Shown in pieces: positions 11,093-23,332 of a stretch of 64,000 nucleotides of DNA. Numbering within the stretch: the stretch's first letter is position 1; each line of letters starts with the position of its first letter. The stretch covers positions 55,831,251-55,895,250 of the forward strand of contig CM056994.1 of NCBI GenBank assembly GCA_029891345.1, given 5' to 3'. Under the pieces are notes generated by a model that saw nothing but the letters and a program-made list of their open reading frames with translations, was not told the origin of the DNA and did not search any database. A program made the position numbers and the translations under genes. Source of the stretch: Dryococelus australis. Its lineage: Eukaryota; Arthropoda; Insecta; Phasmatodea; Phasmatidae.

Positions 11093-11550
11093 GGAGGATC
11101 TAATGAAACATTTCTGTGAAATAATTGTTTGCGCGAATACGCGTTATGTCGGTAAATAAATGTTCTGCGAACACGAATTTTTGTCAGAAAAGATGAAAAA
11201 ACAATTATCTATGCCCCTATTATTTTTACTTTTGTCTTATTAAGCGTATTCTCGTAGAAAAAACCGTGAAAATGGTCAAATATCGCTTTTTTTTTTTTTT
11301 AAGCTTGCCTATGCAGTTTTCGTAAGCGGCAAGAGAAAAGTACAAAGATACGGGCGTAGTTTAGTCTGTGGTCTTTTATCGCGTGTAATGAAGTCCCACT
11401 GTTACAGATCTAATTTGCACAGTACAGCGTCACGCCGGAAACACTGCACGCCTTGCGCGTAGGAGCGATGAGGCGCTTAGAGGTGCGTGCTAGTGTCGTC
11501 CGTATCGCTCCCTCGCTTCTTGACCTTGGACGCAAGGGTTCATCCCAATC
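11093..11550 (+). mobile_element. TTAA-flanked MITE (relative of 60759-61188)
   Basis: Aligns along its length with the 430 bp element at 60759-61188. Shared blocks include TTTCTGTGAAAT..TTGTTTGCGCG near the left end, CAAAGATACGGGCGTAGTTTA in the centre and GCGCGTAGGAGCGATGA plus TCGTCCGTATCG near the right end. It is flanked by TTGA on the left (one change from TTAA) and TTAA on the right (11551-11554). TTAA duplication is typical of piggyBac-type insertion, but the element is non-coding, so that assignment is an inference. Confidence 0.75.
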
Positions 11551-12740
11551 TTAAACTTTCCATAGTTTTTTTTTTTTTTTTTTTCCAATTAGAATGAACA
11601 CAACTGTTTACAACGAGAACTCTATAACAACTTGGGAGGCGACTCCTTAAATGTTTGAGAAACGTGTATAACTGTAAGCGTGCACACTAAACTTGAATGA
11701 GTGAGAATTGAGCCAAGTCAGTAAAAACAGTGCGATAATTGAGCAACCAATAATCAGTGCCACGTAACTAATTAATGCAGTTGTTGAATTTCACTGATTT
11801 ATTTGTGATATCCCACTGAATGTCAAGAATGTCACTGCTATAAATCACTTGTCCCCAGTTAATTTGCTTGATTCACCGGTCAGCAGTAGCTTATCAACTG
11901 ACTTTCAGTAAAAGATTTTTCACTGGTTGATATCACTGATTCAGAATTAGAGTGCAGGCGGGCCACAGGAATATTATAACATAATTATTAAGCCATGCGC
12001 GTAGCACCGAGAATTATTTGAGCCAAAGCAAAAGTATTCGTTCAGTAGGCATATTTCTTTCAAAGCTAAGAACATCAGATAAGTGATCATCAAGTTTAAT
12101 ATCAATCTTAGTTTAAATATATATTATATTTTTCACGTTGTGTGTTGTCAATTCAATGTTATTTTTTGAAAATGGTTCAATTGAATTTATAGCTTCTTTT
12201 AACGATTCAACATCGTATTGGCCTTTGGGAATGGTTTTAATTTCATTTTTATAAATGACATCACTCATTTTTTATTGTAGTTATAGTTCTATTGTCTATA
12301 TCTGGTGTTAAAATTTTTCCATGAAAACTAATTAATGCTATTGAGTTATCTTTATGAATTACACCATAGTGAAGTTTCTTCTTTAGTACAGAACTATTGT
12401 TTGTTAGCTTGAAAACTTTATTTGATAGCTCAATCTGTCGAGACAAAGTCGTATTATATATTTATTACAAAAATTATTGTAATTAAATGAAAAAAGTTGA
12501 CTGTGGTGTTGGTGTTTTAATTTATAAAGAATCTTCTAAGCATAAGAAAATGGTGACCTTTGGCCTCGTAATATAATATCTATATTTGGAGGTCCAGTTA
12601 ACTGTGGAAAATTGAATTCTTCCACATTATTTCGTCTGAATAAAATTTCAATTTCTGATTTTTTCCTTAGTCAATCTGGACTGCTGTTTTACAGTTTTGC
12701 AGGAAAGAAACACTGTAACGACTGAACTATCTCGAAGCCA
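11551..12740. other. AT-rich spacer
   Basis: Includes a poly-T tract near 11566-11584 and no recognised element. A 61-codon minus frame (12261-12446) lacks motifs. Confidence 0.35.
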
Positions 12741-12749
12741 GCAGGACGT

Positions 12750-12762
12750 TATATATATGTGT

Positions 12763-12807
<45 letters not shown>

Positions 12808-12846
12808 ATATATATATACATATACATACACACACACACACACAAA
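12750..12846. repeat. Compound (AT)n/(CA)n microsatellite
   Basis: AT dinucleotide runs broken by single ATAATA steps, followed by CA repeats. Confidence 0.9.
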
Positions 12847-13089
12847 GAGAAAGATAGACCAAATAATTTTCATAAGGCGGAACGCTGTCCTTATAAGCAA
12901 ATTTAACCTAATCTTTTCTTATACATAAAAAATCAACATTAATTTGTCTCGAAAAGTTTTCTCTCAGACTTCAGGTAAAAAGAGAGACTAAAACACACTA
13001 AAATTCCATCTGTGCATCTGTCCATCTGTACATTAACACATATCCAAATATCTTGGGAAAAATTTCTCGCAGTTTTATTGATAAAAGTT

Positions 13090-13745
13090 GCTGGGCTGGG
13101 TAGTAAGGTGACTACTTCTGCGATGGCACGCGTCAAAGGCGAGCAAACTGTACTTTTAACCACTTCTGCCGATGTGTCTTGAGTCAGCGCGAAAATGTTA
13201 TCAGCGGATGCGCCGAAAAGTTTAAGCAGCCTGGGCTTTCCGTTTGATCCTTTTCCCCGGGGAGGTTCTGCCGAAGCTCGGATCAGTCCCGTCTGAAAAG
13301 ATTTCGGGATAAGAGGAAGAAACGGAAGGGGTTGGCGATGACGGAGGAGGTGAGAGGGATCATCCACTCCTACTGAAATCTGGAAAACACACAGGAGCGT
13401 CCCCTCTCGCTCGCCCAAAGTCTCTCTCCGGCTTATCTAACCCATGAGAAGACGCGGCGGACGACAGGTCTTTACTGCGCAGGTTCAGGAGAGAGAGAAA
13501 GAGAGAGATATATAGACAGAGAGAGAGAGAGAAGAGAAGGGATGAAGGATGGGGTGATTGAGCGGATCGACAAATCGCGGGCTGATGAGGCGGGAGGGGG
13601 AGACATGGCAAACCAGCCCCCGCCAATGAGATAAACGACGACATTGCCACACACATCCGCGCGAACACAGCAGACACGGCGCGGGCTGTCGAGGAGAAAC
13701 GACGAGCCCTATGTTCCCAGGGTCGGTGCCACAAAGGGCGGACGA
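13090..13745. other. CpG-rich block with open frames on the minus strand
   Basis: A long CpG-rich interval containing minus-strand frames of 159 codons (12939-13418) and 129 codons (13360-13749), plus a GA-rich run at about 13489-13535. The frames overlap one another and show no domain, and Ser/Leu runs come from the GA tract. It is a reasonable candidate for a promoter CpG island or untranslated first exon, but no start or splice signal can be tied to it. Confidence 0.3.
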
Positions 13746-13759
13746 CCAAAAAAAAAAAA

Positions 13760-14490
13760 AAAGTAAAGCACGGTGAACAGAAGCTAGATGCTACGATGGG
13801 ACTCGAGGTGATCGCGGAACCTTATTTTATCCGTGGCAAACTGGAATCCACCATTTCTTCTTCCCTTTTCCATACACGAAAACGGTGCAGTGACTCTTGA
13901 TTCAGTTTATAATTTTCTTTATTTTTCTCACTGCGATGTCTAAAATATGAGTTTACCGTCAGCAATTCATTCAGAATTAGCCAATTGTTTTACTTTTTGA
14001 TCATTTTAAATTTATATGCTATTTAAATTTTATTACAAACGAAATGCTTTACTTATGTTGTCATGAACAAAAAAAAACGTACAAAACACGATGACTTAAT
14101 TTACTTACAATAATATAAATAAATAAAAGATTGTCGTTAATCACAACTCACTTTCATTAAATCTACTTCTCTCGGTGTATTGCGCGCAAAGCATCATCTC
14201 CAACATGTCATCTTCTAGATCAATCCTTTTGCCTACTAAAAAATTTATTCGGCATTTTCAATAAGTCCCTGTTCATAAATTACACTTAACAAAGACTGGA
14301 ATACAAGAAATATCTGCAGAACAAACAATGTGAATTGCAGGAGCACATACAGAACATTTATGCAGGTACAGCTCGGAAACACACTAGAGTGAAATATATA
14401 CAATGGCGGTTGTTCTCATTTTGATGTATGATGACAAGGCTTTGGCGTTGACGGACAGAGATCAAATACGAACTGAAAATTATCCAGGTG
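13760..14490. other. AT-rich spacer
   Basis: A poly-A tract lies at 13747-13762. The rest has no recognised element up to the family A copy. Confidence 0.35.
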
Positions 14491-14876
14491 AGGACGTTCA
14501 CGATAAAGTGAGCACTTCTGAAATCAACCTTAGAAAAATGTCACTGTCCCTGCCTTCGTATATTTTAAAGGGTGCATTGAGTAACATGCGCCCAGTAAAG
14601 TTGGTAACGTTGGATAGAAAGTAGTTACATATTACAACGTCTAATAAACAGTGTTACGTAACCTTTTTTTTTTAATGCACCGAAGTGTAAAAGTGAGCAG
14701 CTTTTTTAAAAAGTTTTCTTGTCAAATAATTTAACAGTTTCACTTAACTGACGCATGAATAAAGATATGAGGCCCATGGCAAAGTTAACTTTACATAAGG
14801 CGGAAGAATACACAAAGTGAATACCAGTAGATCATAAGCAAGGCTTTCAAAAGAGCTCATTGCACCGTGAGCAGCC
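14491..14876 (-). mobile_element. Family A MITE, long core (copy 2)
   Basis: Left end GACGTTCACGATAAAGTGAG, right end TTGCACCGTGAGCAGCC. The internal blocks match copy 1, including AAGGCGGAAGAATACACAA near the right end. An in-frame ATG upstream makes a 73-codon frame run into the element; it is not a gene. Confidence 0.85.
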
Positions 14877-15519
14877 TATATCATCAACTATACGTTGTTC
14901 ATTCGCTACGAGAAGCACGATTTACATTAGTATATCACTCATCAAAATATTTAATGACCACAACACTTGATTTCTATAATAATTCGGGGACTGAATGGGT
15001 TAACTACAGGTATTTGTCAGAAATATTATAACTTGGAAAAAACTGCACACCTCCCCTATTACGCCGCTTGGAAAATATTCCACGCATGGCATATAAGGGG
15101 AGTTACGTCATGGAACTCCACTGTTAAATCTGTCTACAAACATGGGGAATAAACAAATCCGAAAATAACAGCAGCCGCGAACACGTGTGAAAAAAAAAAA
15201 AGTCAGTTTACAATTTTCCATCGAAGCTGTTAAAATTTAAGAATCATTTTGCAATTCTAGTTTAATCCCCAATAGTTTATTACAGCATTGTTAACTCACT
15301 TCTAGCAGACAAAGGGTTACTGGACGCTCGAAATCTAGTTTGAAATTTGTATTATCGAAATGAAATATTTAAACAATTGTAACAGAAATTACACATTGCT
15401 TTCAGTACTATTAAAAGGAAAATAATGATACACTGAGTCAACTTTTAAAGCAAAATACTAGAGGTAGGTAAAATTACTTTTCCCAAAAAATAAATAAATA
15501 AACAAAAAGTCGTTTTTAT
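14877..15519. other. Spacer between two family A copies
   Basis: AT-rich. One 61-codon frame (14967-15152) has no motif, and a poly-A tract lies near 15190. Confidence 0.35.
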
Positions 15520-15940
15520 AGACTATTCACGGTAAAATGAGCAATTTTGAAAGCCGTGATTAAGATCAACTTGTGTGTAGATTGTGTATTCTTCCACCTT
15601 ATGTAAATTTAACATTGCCATGGGCCTCATCACTTTATTCATGCGTCTCGGACAAGTGAATCTGTGAAATTATTAGAAGTGTAAATATTTTACAAATTTT
15701 CTCATTTTTGCACTTCAATGCATTAAAAAACACAAAAAGCGAAATAAATGATTTAAGTTATCATAAATGGTTACCTAACACTTTTTATTCGACGTTAAGA
15801 TATAGAACTACTTTCCCTCCATCGTTACCAACTTTACTGGGCGAATGTCACTCAGTGCGCCCGTTGAAATATATACAGGTAGGTGCAGTGACTTTTTTCT
15901 AAGGTTCATTTCAGAAGTGCTCACTTTATCATGAACAGCC
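15520..15940 (+). mobile_element. Family A MITE, long core (copy 3)
   Basis: Starts AGACTATTCACGGTAAAATG and ends CTCACTTTATCATGAACAGCC. It has the standard plus-orientation block order: a 'gatcaacttgtg' region, TGCCATGGGCCTCATCACTT, GCACTTCAATGCATTAAAAA, TTCGACGTTAAGATATAGAA and CGTTACCAACTTTACTGGGC. Confidence 0.9.
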
Positions 15941-17221
15941 TTTATATAATGTGACGTATGTGTTGTCCACTTTGACAAAAGAAATCAATGTTTCAATGTT
16001 TACACATATGTTGCTGCTAAACTGTTAGAGATTATTTAATTATACAGACAAAAATTCAATTACATGCTGCTCGACCCTTTCAGGGTGGGCTGGAAGTATT
16101 TTTTTTTGTAACTGAAAGTACACAAGTATGGTTAATTTCACGTTGATGATTGGAAGACCCATTATCAGCTAAATATTAATATCTAAAGTTTAAAAAAAAT
16201 CCTTACCAAGTCGAACATAATCTAATGCACTCTACATCTTGGGATGTTCCTGATTCATGTCTACAAATATCACACACTTCAAGGAGTAATAATCGCCATC
16301 CCTACGATAAGAAAAAATTCTGTAAGTAACGGATACCCATCTATATCGATGAAATAGGTCGTCGAATCAAAGGAAAACACATGCATGAATATAAAACGCA
16401 CATGCTTACGTTCATACATACGAAAACCTGAAATGTAATATGAAGAGCGGAAGTCTCCGCAACACGATGCATCGAAGAGAAGTCTTAAGAATAGACTAAC
16501 TCGTCTTTAAATGTCACATTGAGATCTTGGAACACCATTATTATTATTATTAGTGAGAAATACTACCCCACTTTTTCTATAGGCAAATACGCAACTGCTG
16601 ACAATTATAAAGCTCCACTGTTCGCAAGTAAAGAATAAACAATCACAACAGCGATACGCCGGTAGAAGTTTTTTTGGGCGGATATATAACAAAATACAAA
16701 TGTGACAAAGTTAAAAACAATACTTGAATAGTCATCCACCAACTTGCATAATTCAGGGAAACGAGCTTCCTCAGGAACCCAAAGTCGATCACATTCAGAG
16801 CACATTTCGAAAGCAGCAGAAATTCAACACTGATGTAGAATGACAGGCCGTGGCATGCCTAATTACAACTTAATTACATTGGCTGCTAGCCAAATTACTT
16901 TACGCGTCGCTGTGCCAATTAAATTACACCTTGTTACTCTTTAATGTAAGCGTACGTATGAACGCTGAACGCGTAATGCTGGTATGATACGAGAATAATG
17001 AATTCGTAATCAAGTATGCAAATGAACCCGCCAGTAGGATTCTCTGGCAGTGGCCAACCAGAATTCGCCACAGTGTGGGTATGCTTCAGCCAACTATTGT
17101 TCGCCGTGAGGGGCGGTCCCAATGACTTCATTCCAACGTAAACCGAGCATAGGCTAGGGGAAGAGAGTAAGTAAAATGACTATGATTTTTCAAGTCCCTC
17201 TTACGAGATAGTAAAACAGAG

Positions 17222-17222
<1 letters not shown>
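15941..17222. other. Unannotated spacer
   Basis: No recognised element. Small open frames on the minus strand (16507-16805, 16934-17131) show no domain. An ATT repeat of four units lies near 16538. Confidence 0.35.
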
Positions 17223-17319
<97 letters not shown>

Positions 17320-17325
17320 ACACAC
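17223..17325. repeat. (GA)n microsatellite with (CA)n tail
   Basis: About 46 uninterrupted GA units followed by five CA units. The Ser-Leu repeat frame on the minus strand (17128-17397) is an artefact of it. Confidence 0.95.
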
Positions 17326-17710
17326 GGATGACATGTTGCACTTTATCAACTTTCCAGCAACAACCTCTCCTTCTGATTTAGGCCCTAAGTCAAACATTTG
17401 TCAAGGCGGAAAGAACGCAGAGTTCAATACGTTTCCCCAGGCTGTTTGAGACAAGCTGCATTGACGACTTTTTCTAACAACATAAAATAATAATTACGTA
17501 ATTACTTTCTAGATTCGTGATCGCAAAAAAAAAAACTGTCAAATATAAGCGCTCGTCATTATCACCACCACGCATTTTCACGCGCAAAGGCGGCATAAAA
17601 AAATTGTACGCCTTAGTCTTTCACGCACGGACGCTGCACTTTCATAGTACCATAAATAAAACAAAAGTGGGCCATGTCTGCATAACGTTGTTTTGCAATA
17701 AATAATATCT

Positions 17711-17896
17711 CTCGATCCCAGATAGGATGTAAGATTTTCACAGAAAACTGTCGCACCTTCTTATAACATCTTTGGCTGGAAGCTTGAACTCAAATGGTGC
17801 AACCAAATATGTTAAAAGAGGGTGCAACAGTTTTCTGTGAAAATCTTACATCCGATCTAAGATCGAGTTTCGATTCACGATGGTGCAACTGGGCAT
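17711..17896 (-). mobile_element. Hairpin MITE fragment (relative of 19795-20362)
   Basis: The right end GATGGTGCAACTGGGCAT is the reverse complement of the left end of the 19.8 kb element (ATGCCCGGTTGCACCATC). Inside, GGATGTAAGATTTTCACAG at 17724 and CTGTGAAAATCTTACATCC at 17834 form near-perfect inverted arms of about 34 bases. The left terminal motif is missing, so this copy is incomplete. Confidence 0.7.
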
Positions 17897-18017
17897 AAGT
17901 CAAGCGTACCTCTACATCTCCCACAGGCATCACAGCCGTGAAATATCAAGTCTTCCCTAAGAAGAAAGCATTCGCGGGCAACAGTCTTCAGAAATGCTTG
18001 CAGTGCGCTCACGTCAA

Positions 18018-18208
18018 GCTGTGAGAGGAGTCAGTATGGAGCAGCGCCGGAATGATCATGAGTGGGGGGAACAGGACATCCCTGAGAAAACCCGCCGAGC
18101 AGCTATATCGTCCGGTACGATTCCCACATGCGAAAATCCGGGAGCGACCCCGCCGGGAATCGAACCCGGTTAGCCTAGGTTGGCTTCCCACTACATCACT
18201 GCGGCCCC
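18018..18208 (-). mobile_element. tRNA-derived SINE (SINE2 family), truncated
   Basis: Reading the minus strand from 18208, GGGGCCGCAGTGATGTAGTG resembles a tRNA-like head, and GGGTTCGATTCCCGGC is a clear RNA polymerase III box B. Then follow TTTTCGCATGTGGGAATCGT and GGCGGGTTTTCTCAGGGATG, the same body as the copies at 32322-32573 and 58106-58315. The box A region is altered. SINEs of this type are transcribed by RNA polymerase III and moved by a partner LINE (family knowledge). Confidence 0.8.
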
Positions 18209-18267
18209 GCGTTAGACAGAAGAAAAGAGGTCATTCTACACCGGCCGGACTTCATGCACAAAACAAT

Positions 18268-18340
18268 AGGTTAAGGGGGAAGTATTCTCGCCATCTTGGA
18301 TTTACGTATTTTCCTCATTAACATGATTTTCGGAGTCAAT
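18268..18340 (+). mobile_element. End of a TTAA / CCATCTTGGA-type element
   Basis: TTAAGGGGGAAGTATTCTCG followed by CCATCTTGGATTTACG resembles the left terminus of the foldback at 22965-23328 (TTGAGGCGGATTCCC, then CCATCTTGGAATTTA). No matching right end was found. Confidence 0.4.
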
Positions 18341-19205
18341 ATATAAAAACCAAGGTAGACAAGACATGGGGAACATTTTTACATTTATTTCGAAATCCCA
18401 CTTATTTTTCTTACATTGTTAGTTTCACGTCTGTAACTGTAATCAAATATCTAATTATTTAATCATTTCAGTCATACGTAGGAAAATACAGGTATATTTT
18501 AAACCCTACGAATTAAAAATAATTCGTTAAGTAGTCGTCTATGTCATGTCTAGCTTTGATTCTTATTTCTGGTCATACATTTTCATTATGAAGATTTGTA
18601 AGGAAATTAGGAGATAGGGTGGATATTACCTCCCTAACAAACTCTCCACTCCCTTTCACTTTTTTTTCCTTCTAACCAACATGAAGGATCAACTCGTGAA
18701 GCAGAACTCAAAATCTTAACTTTGACGTTTCGTCTGCAGTTGGTCTCGTTTCATAAGCATTTACTTCAACATGAATGCACTAGATTCCGGTTACTTTTCT
18801 ATTGAACCTGGCCAATAACGTTGAGGAGTGTTCACAGCACACGCCTGGAATTGGGGCTGAAAACCACGAGGAAAATTTACGTCGATTCTGAAACACACTT
18901 ACTCATCACAGTTTTTGTTTTTAATTTCGTTACTAATAATTCACTCCCGTTTTTCTTGTTCTACGACACTTCACATCTCAGGTTTCAAGGCGCCATAGAA
19001 CCTTGTGATACACATAACAATTACTTTTACTTCTTGTTTTTTATTTCTTGGTTTATACGTTATTTTACTTTTCTACTGTCCTTGTTCCACGTGTTCTGTT
19101 ATAATTATGACTTCATCTTGAGATTTTGGTTAATCTTCCCGACTGTTTCTCAACTGTAATTTTTGTCTGATTCAGTGTTCCTGCCATTGAATACAATCAT
19201 TTAAA
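18341..19205. other. AT-rich spacer
   Basis: A 112-codon frame at 18821-19159 (plus) is rich in Phe and Tyr because of T-rich sequence and has no domain. Nothing else was recognised. Confidence 0.35.
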
Positions 19206-19622
19206 GGCTTTCACGATAAAGTGAGCACTTTCAAATACAACCTTTGAAAATAGTCACTGCTCCTAGCTGCATATACTTTAACGGGCGCCCTGAGTGACAT
19301 GCTCCCAGTTAAGTTGGTAACGATGGATGGGAAAGTAGTTCCGTATCTTAAAGTCAAATAAAAAGTGTTAGGTAACAATTTATGTTAACTTAAATTATTG
19401 CTTTCGTTTTCTTTTTTTTAAATGCATCGAAGTGTAAAAATGAGCATATTGGTAAAATATTTACTTTTGTAATATGTTCACAGTTTCACTTGACCGACGC
19501 ATGAATAAAGTGATGACACCCATGGCAATGTTAATCTTACATAAGTCGGAAGAATACACAACGTGCGTACAAGTAAATCTTAAGCAGGGCTTTCGAAAGT
19601 GCTCATTTGATGGTGAATAGCC
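19206..19622 (-). mobile_element. Family A MITE, long core (copy 4)
   Basis: Left end GGCTTTCACGATAAAGTGAG, right end CATTTGATGGTGAATAGCC. The core has the same block order as copies 1, 2, 7 and 11. Confidence 0.88.
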
Positions 19623-19629
19623 TATCATC

Positions 19630-20640
19630 AATCACGTCGACTGCAGTTGTTCGGTATCCAAACCACGTCCTGCCAAAAGCGAACCGTGCTAGGTTCTGCG
19701 ACGGCCTTGGCGCACTGCAGCTTCCAGATCCGCAGTTGTGTCTTGAGGTGCAGTGATATTCAGGAAGTCACCACCCCACCCCCTCACATATCTAATGCCC
19801 GGTTGCACCATCGTGGGTCGAAACTCGATCCCAGGTCGGATCTAAGATCGACACAGAAAACTGTTGCACCATTCGAGTTCAGAGCTGGATTGGAGATTCG
19901 AGATGAAGTTCATTTCGAACCGCCGAAATTGGCGGTTCGAAATCTCGATCCGAGATCAGCAGCCATCGTCGACAAATGTAGTTTGAAAATATGCCAACAG
20001 ATAGAAATACGTTTTTCTTGGGAAATTAAAGTAACATTATATGCACCTGAATATTATTCAGTAAAATTCGTACAACAATAATTTACTTAAAACAGATAAA
20101 ACATCGCACATCTAGTTATATTTACAGTGGAAAATACACCTACTTCCATTACGTCATATATTACGAACCAATAGCAAAATCTGTCTCATACTTAATATCG
20201 ATCTCTCACATTGGAACCGAGATCGAAGAATCGGAGATCCAGAATCATGCAATTTCGTTGGTGCAACACTTTTACATTGGAACCAAGATGAAGCTGGATC
20301 CTGGTTCTGAGCTAGGATCATTTGATCTCGGATCAGGGAAGACGTCGGTGCAACCGGTCATAACCCTGATAGCGCCGGAGCAGCCAGGTTCTCCTGTGTG
20401 CGCCCTCAAAGTTCCGCCTCTCGTTCGGCGTCTTCCTGCCCCACGCCCCGTCTTTGATCATCGCGCCGCACAGTCCAGTCATCCGTGCCTCCAACTGCGA
20501 GCTCCGTAGTTTTAATGAGGTGGTCGGAGTCTGCGCCCGCTCAACACGCACTCGATAACGAGCGTTCAAAGCGTCGAGGGAAAATGAGGTAGTGTGCTCG
20601 TACAAGGTGCGCAGTGGCACCACCCCCCCCCCCCATGTTC
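19630..20640 (-). other. CpG-rich block split by a MITE, possible decayed exon
   Basis: The sequence on both sides of the hairpin MITE is CpG-rich and clearly unlike the AT-rich surroundings. On the minus strand, 20623-20333 is open for 96 codons with a balanced residue mix (LYEHTTSFSLDALNARYRVR), and the far side (19790-19690) reads LNITAPQDTTADLEAAVR before a stop. I cannot assign a family. A single exon or retroelement piece split by the MITE is an inference. Confidence 0.25.
19795..20362 (+). mobile_element. Hairpin MITE with GGTTGCACC termini
   Basis: The left end ATGCCCGGTTGCACCATC and right end GGTGCAACCGGTCAT are inverted. GATC-rich subterminal sequence (CGATCCCAGGTCGGATC on the left, GGATCATTTGATCTCGGATC on the right) continues the pairing. 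It interrupts a CpG-rich block whose two halves lie at 19650-19790 and 20365-20640. The open frames across it are by-products. Confidence 0.7.
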
Positions 20641-21555
20641 CAGTACTGGACAGTTTTTGTCAGCAGCACCATAAAAAACAACATGGATACGATTTGAGGT
20701 TATGACACTGTTTGTATATCTACTTAGGGGCTTTGAGATATTTGTACACTACCTTTTACCTAGTTTTAATGCAACTGGAATAAATCTTAGTTAGTCAAAG
20801 TATTTTATTAGTAAGAAAGAACGTTTCTTCTGAAAATTAAGATGTAAACAAACACGTTCATCATTGTCGACCACGTGACTCATGACAGTTGTATTGTGGC
20901 GATGGGCGAGTCGATTTTATAAAATTAAATTATAATGCTGTGTGACATCACTCGGACGTCACAATCGCGGCTATTTTGCCTTCCGAGTAATTGAAGGGCT
21001 CAAATTCCTTCAGAGATTTTTACTTAAAATATGTTCTATATTTTCCTGAATCCAATTTTTCAACTAGCACGCCGAATTTTTAAAACAGTATAAATATAAA
21101 GTGCAGTGTCTCGATATAGTAATTTACGCGCATTTAAGTTGCAAAAATATATGTATATATTTATTTAATGGAAATTAAACATATCGCAATAGAAAAAAAA
21201 TTTGTTTTGATTATAAAAAATTATTTTCGCATAATGTATATTTTGCAGATGTTTTAAAAATGTTTACTGAAATTAATTATATTTTTTTAAATTTCAATAT
21301 TTGCGAAAATGTTCTAAGTGCAATTCAATATTTATTGGATACCGCGGCATGTATGTAAAGCGTTTCAAAAGTTTGAAGTAATAACTCAATTTCTTATGAA
21401 TTCAGTATATTTAAGTGCATGCACTTTCTGTATTCAATAAGTTGAATTAATTTGGTTCGATTCAATAAAAATATATGATCATGTGAAGCGGCCTTTGGTC
21501 TATTGTTAAAATCTGGCATTCTCAAAACAATGACGCCGTCGGCCAGAAACAAAAA
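20641..21555. other. AT-rich spacer
   Basis: The string AACATGGATACGATTTG at about 20679 recurs near 40161, so a small dispersed repeat may start here. No other structure was seen. Confidence 0.35.

Positions 21556-21557
<2 letters not shown>

Positions 21558-21632
<75 letters not shown>
21558..21632. repeat. (GA)n microsatellite
   Basis: About 36 uninterrupted GA units. Confidence 0.95.
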
Positions 21633-21634
<2 letters not shown>

Positions 21635-21639
21635 CTTAT

Positions 21640-22490
21640 TATTATACATTTTTCTATTTATAGTTACATTAGGTAATCAGTACCTCCATCTACGGGATAG
21701 GGGAAAAGCCATACACGAAACCGTACAGGCCGATTCGCATTGAAGTTAAAATACGGCTTCTAACATTAACTTTGTAAATTTTTCAACATAAAATTGCTGC
21801 CATATTCGTACTGGAATCAAGAATGACATGTCTTAGAACAGTCGTAATGCAGTGCTATCACGTAGGCTATTTGCGCAATAATATGGAATACGCTTACGTT
21901 ACGTGTATTTAACATTTTGCATAATTTCTACATCACCTCATCTCTTGCTTGTTGCGCCAATTTTGGTGCCTATTTGCCCCCACAGATATTTCCTCATGTA
22001 GGCCTACGGCACTACTCAAATCCTTAATCTGTTTATAATACAAACACGCATGTTCATGTACAAACGAAATTAAAACTTAACCATCAATTGTATTCCAAGT
22101 TCTCAAATAACTCCGCAAATAGAGGTAAGTTGATACGAATGAAAATGAATACAAAAAATACAGCAAATCGTTTCTTTACATTACTGAATGCACTGTTACG
22201 CGACCTGTACCGGGACAAATAGGCAAAGCAATATATGGGTAAAGAGACCCATTTCGAATTCAAAGTGAGTCAACCTTATATAGAGGATGCGAAAAAAAAA
22301 TCTTGGTTGATTAAGTACGACCCTACAAATGCGGTTACCACCGAGCACGACGCTGGGTAGAAGACAAAATGACAAAGACGAAGAAGGACCGGAAGTCAAC
22401 TCCCCTTCCTAAGAATTAAATCAGCCAACGCAAACGATATAGACGCTAAAACACAGCGAAACTGCACACGGCGTAATTAACGTTTATTTT
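21640..22490. other. AT-rich spacer
   Basis: No recognised features beyond short open frames. Confidence 0.35.
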
Positions 22491-22499
22491 TAATTCAGT

Positions 22500-22960
22500 A
22501 ATTTGAGAATGATGAAATGTGGTTCCGGCACGGACAGACTGCAGAAGAGGAGGAAATGGGACCTTGGAAGCCAACCTGTAACTCACGTACACGTGCACAC
22601 ACACACGCACATCGCAGACTCATACCGCGCAACATCCGCTCAGTGATCACACTCTGAGAGTCCAGAGACCGATACGGAGAACCGAGAGTGCTAACTGCAG
22701 ATCGCTGCGATGCGCTCCGCTCTCCGCCACACACAATTCTGACGACTTATCGACGGCAATTATAATTAGTTGCCAAGCTCGCGGCTGCTTCAGTACACCG
22801 CCACAGCCAACAGCCAACCTCCTGATCGAGCGTATCTGGTCATGCAGCAGCATGTCCGACTCATATTCAGGACCAGAATAACTCCGGTCGATTCTCGATC
22901 GACCTGAGGTGTTCTGAGTGTGATTCCCTCGAGGTTCCAAATCTCTGGGTTAATTAGTTC
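22500..22960. other. CpG-rich patch
   Basis: A CpG-rich stretch holding overlapping minus-strand frames of 64 to 97 codons without motifs. It ends at the TTAA foldback. Confidence 0.3.
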
Positions 22961-22964
22961 TTGA

Positions 22965-23328
22965 GGCGGATTCCCGCCTGCCATCTTGGAATTTATCGAT
23001 TTTTCGCCAAAGCTTCTATTTCAGAAGGTGTAATGAAATTTCCCGCACGACATATCCTAAATAACAGCTTCCCAAACATTATCGAACTGCCACAGCTTCG
23101 CAACATTTATCAATTTTTAGCTGGTAACTGTGGAGGCGAAACGTGAGATTATTTCTTGCGGACGGTTATAAAGGCGACGATATCAACAGTAGTTAAGAAA
23201 TACCAACCTCAGGCAATGCACTAGACAATACTCTGTGCTCTGTCGTTTCAAAAAACGTGATACAAAACTGTATTCCCAGAGTATGGCAAAAATTCCATAA
23301 ATCCAAGGTGGCAAGTGGGAATCTGCCT
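22965..23328. mobile_element. TTAA-type foldback element
   Basis: Outermost bases GGCGGATTCCCGCC (left) and GGCAAGTGGGAATCTGCC (right) are inverted. The pairing continues for about 48 bases through CCATCTTGGAATTTA and TAAATCCAAGGTGG. The flanks are TTGA (22961-22964) and TTAA (23329-23332), consistent with a TTAA target-site duplication. No transposase frame lies inside, so it is a non-autonomous element, probably piggyBac-like by its target site. Confidence 0.75.
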
Positions 23329-23332
23329 TAAT

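Noticed and set aside
13360..13749. Secreted or membrane protein from a Leu/Ser-rich frame
   Set aside because: The hydrophobic run comes from GA/CT-rich DNA and the frame lies in a CpG-rich block where stops are rare.
17128..17397. Ser-Leu repeat protein on the minus strand over the GA microsatellite
   Set aside because: It is simply the translation of (GA)n; both strands and other frames are equally open.
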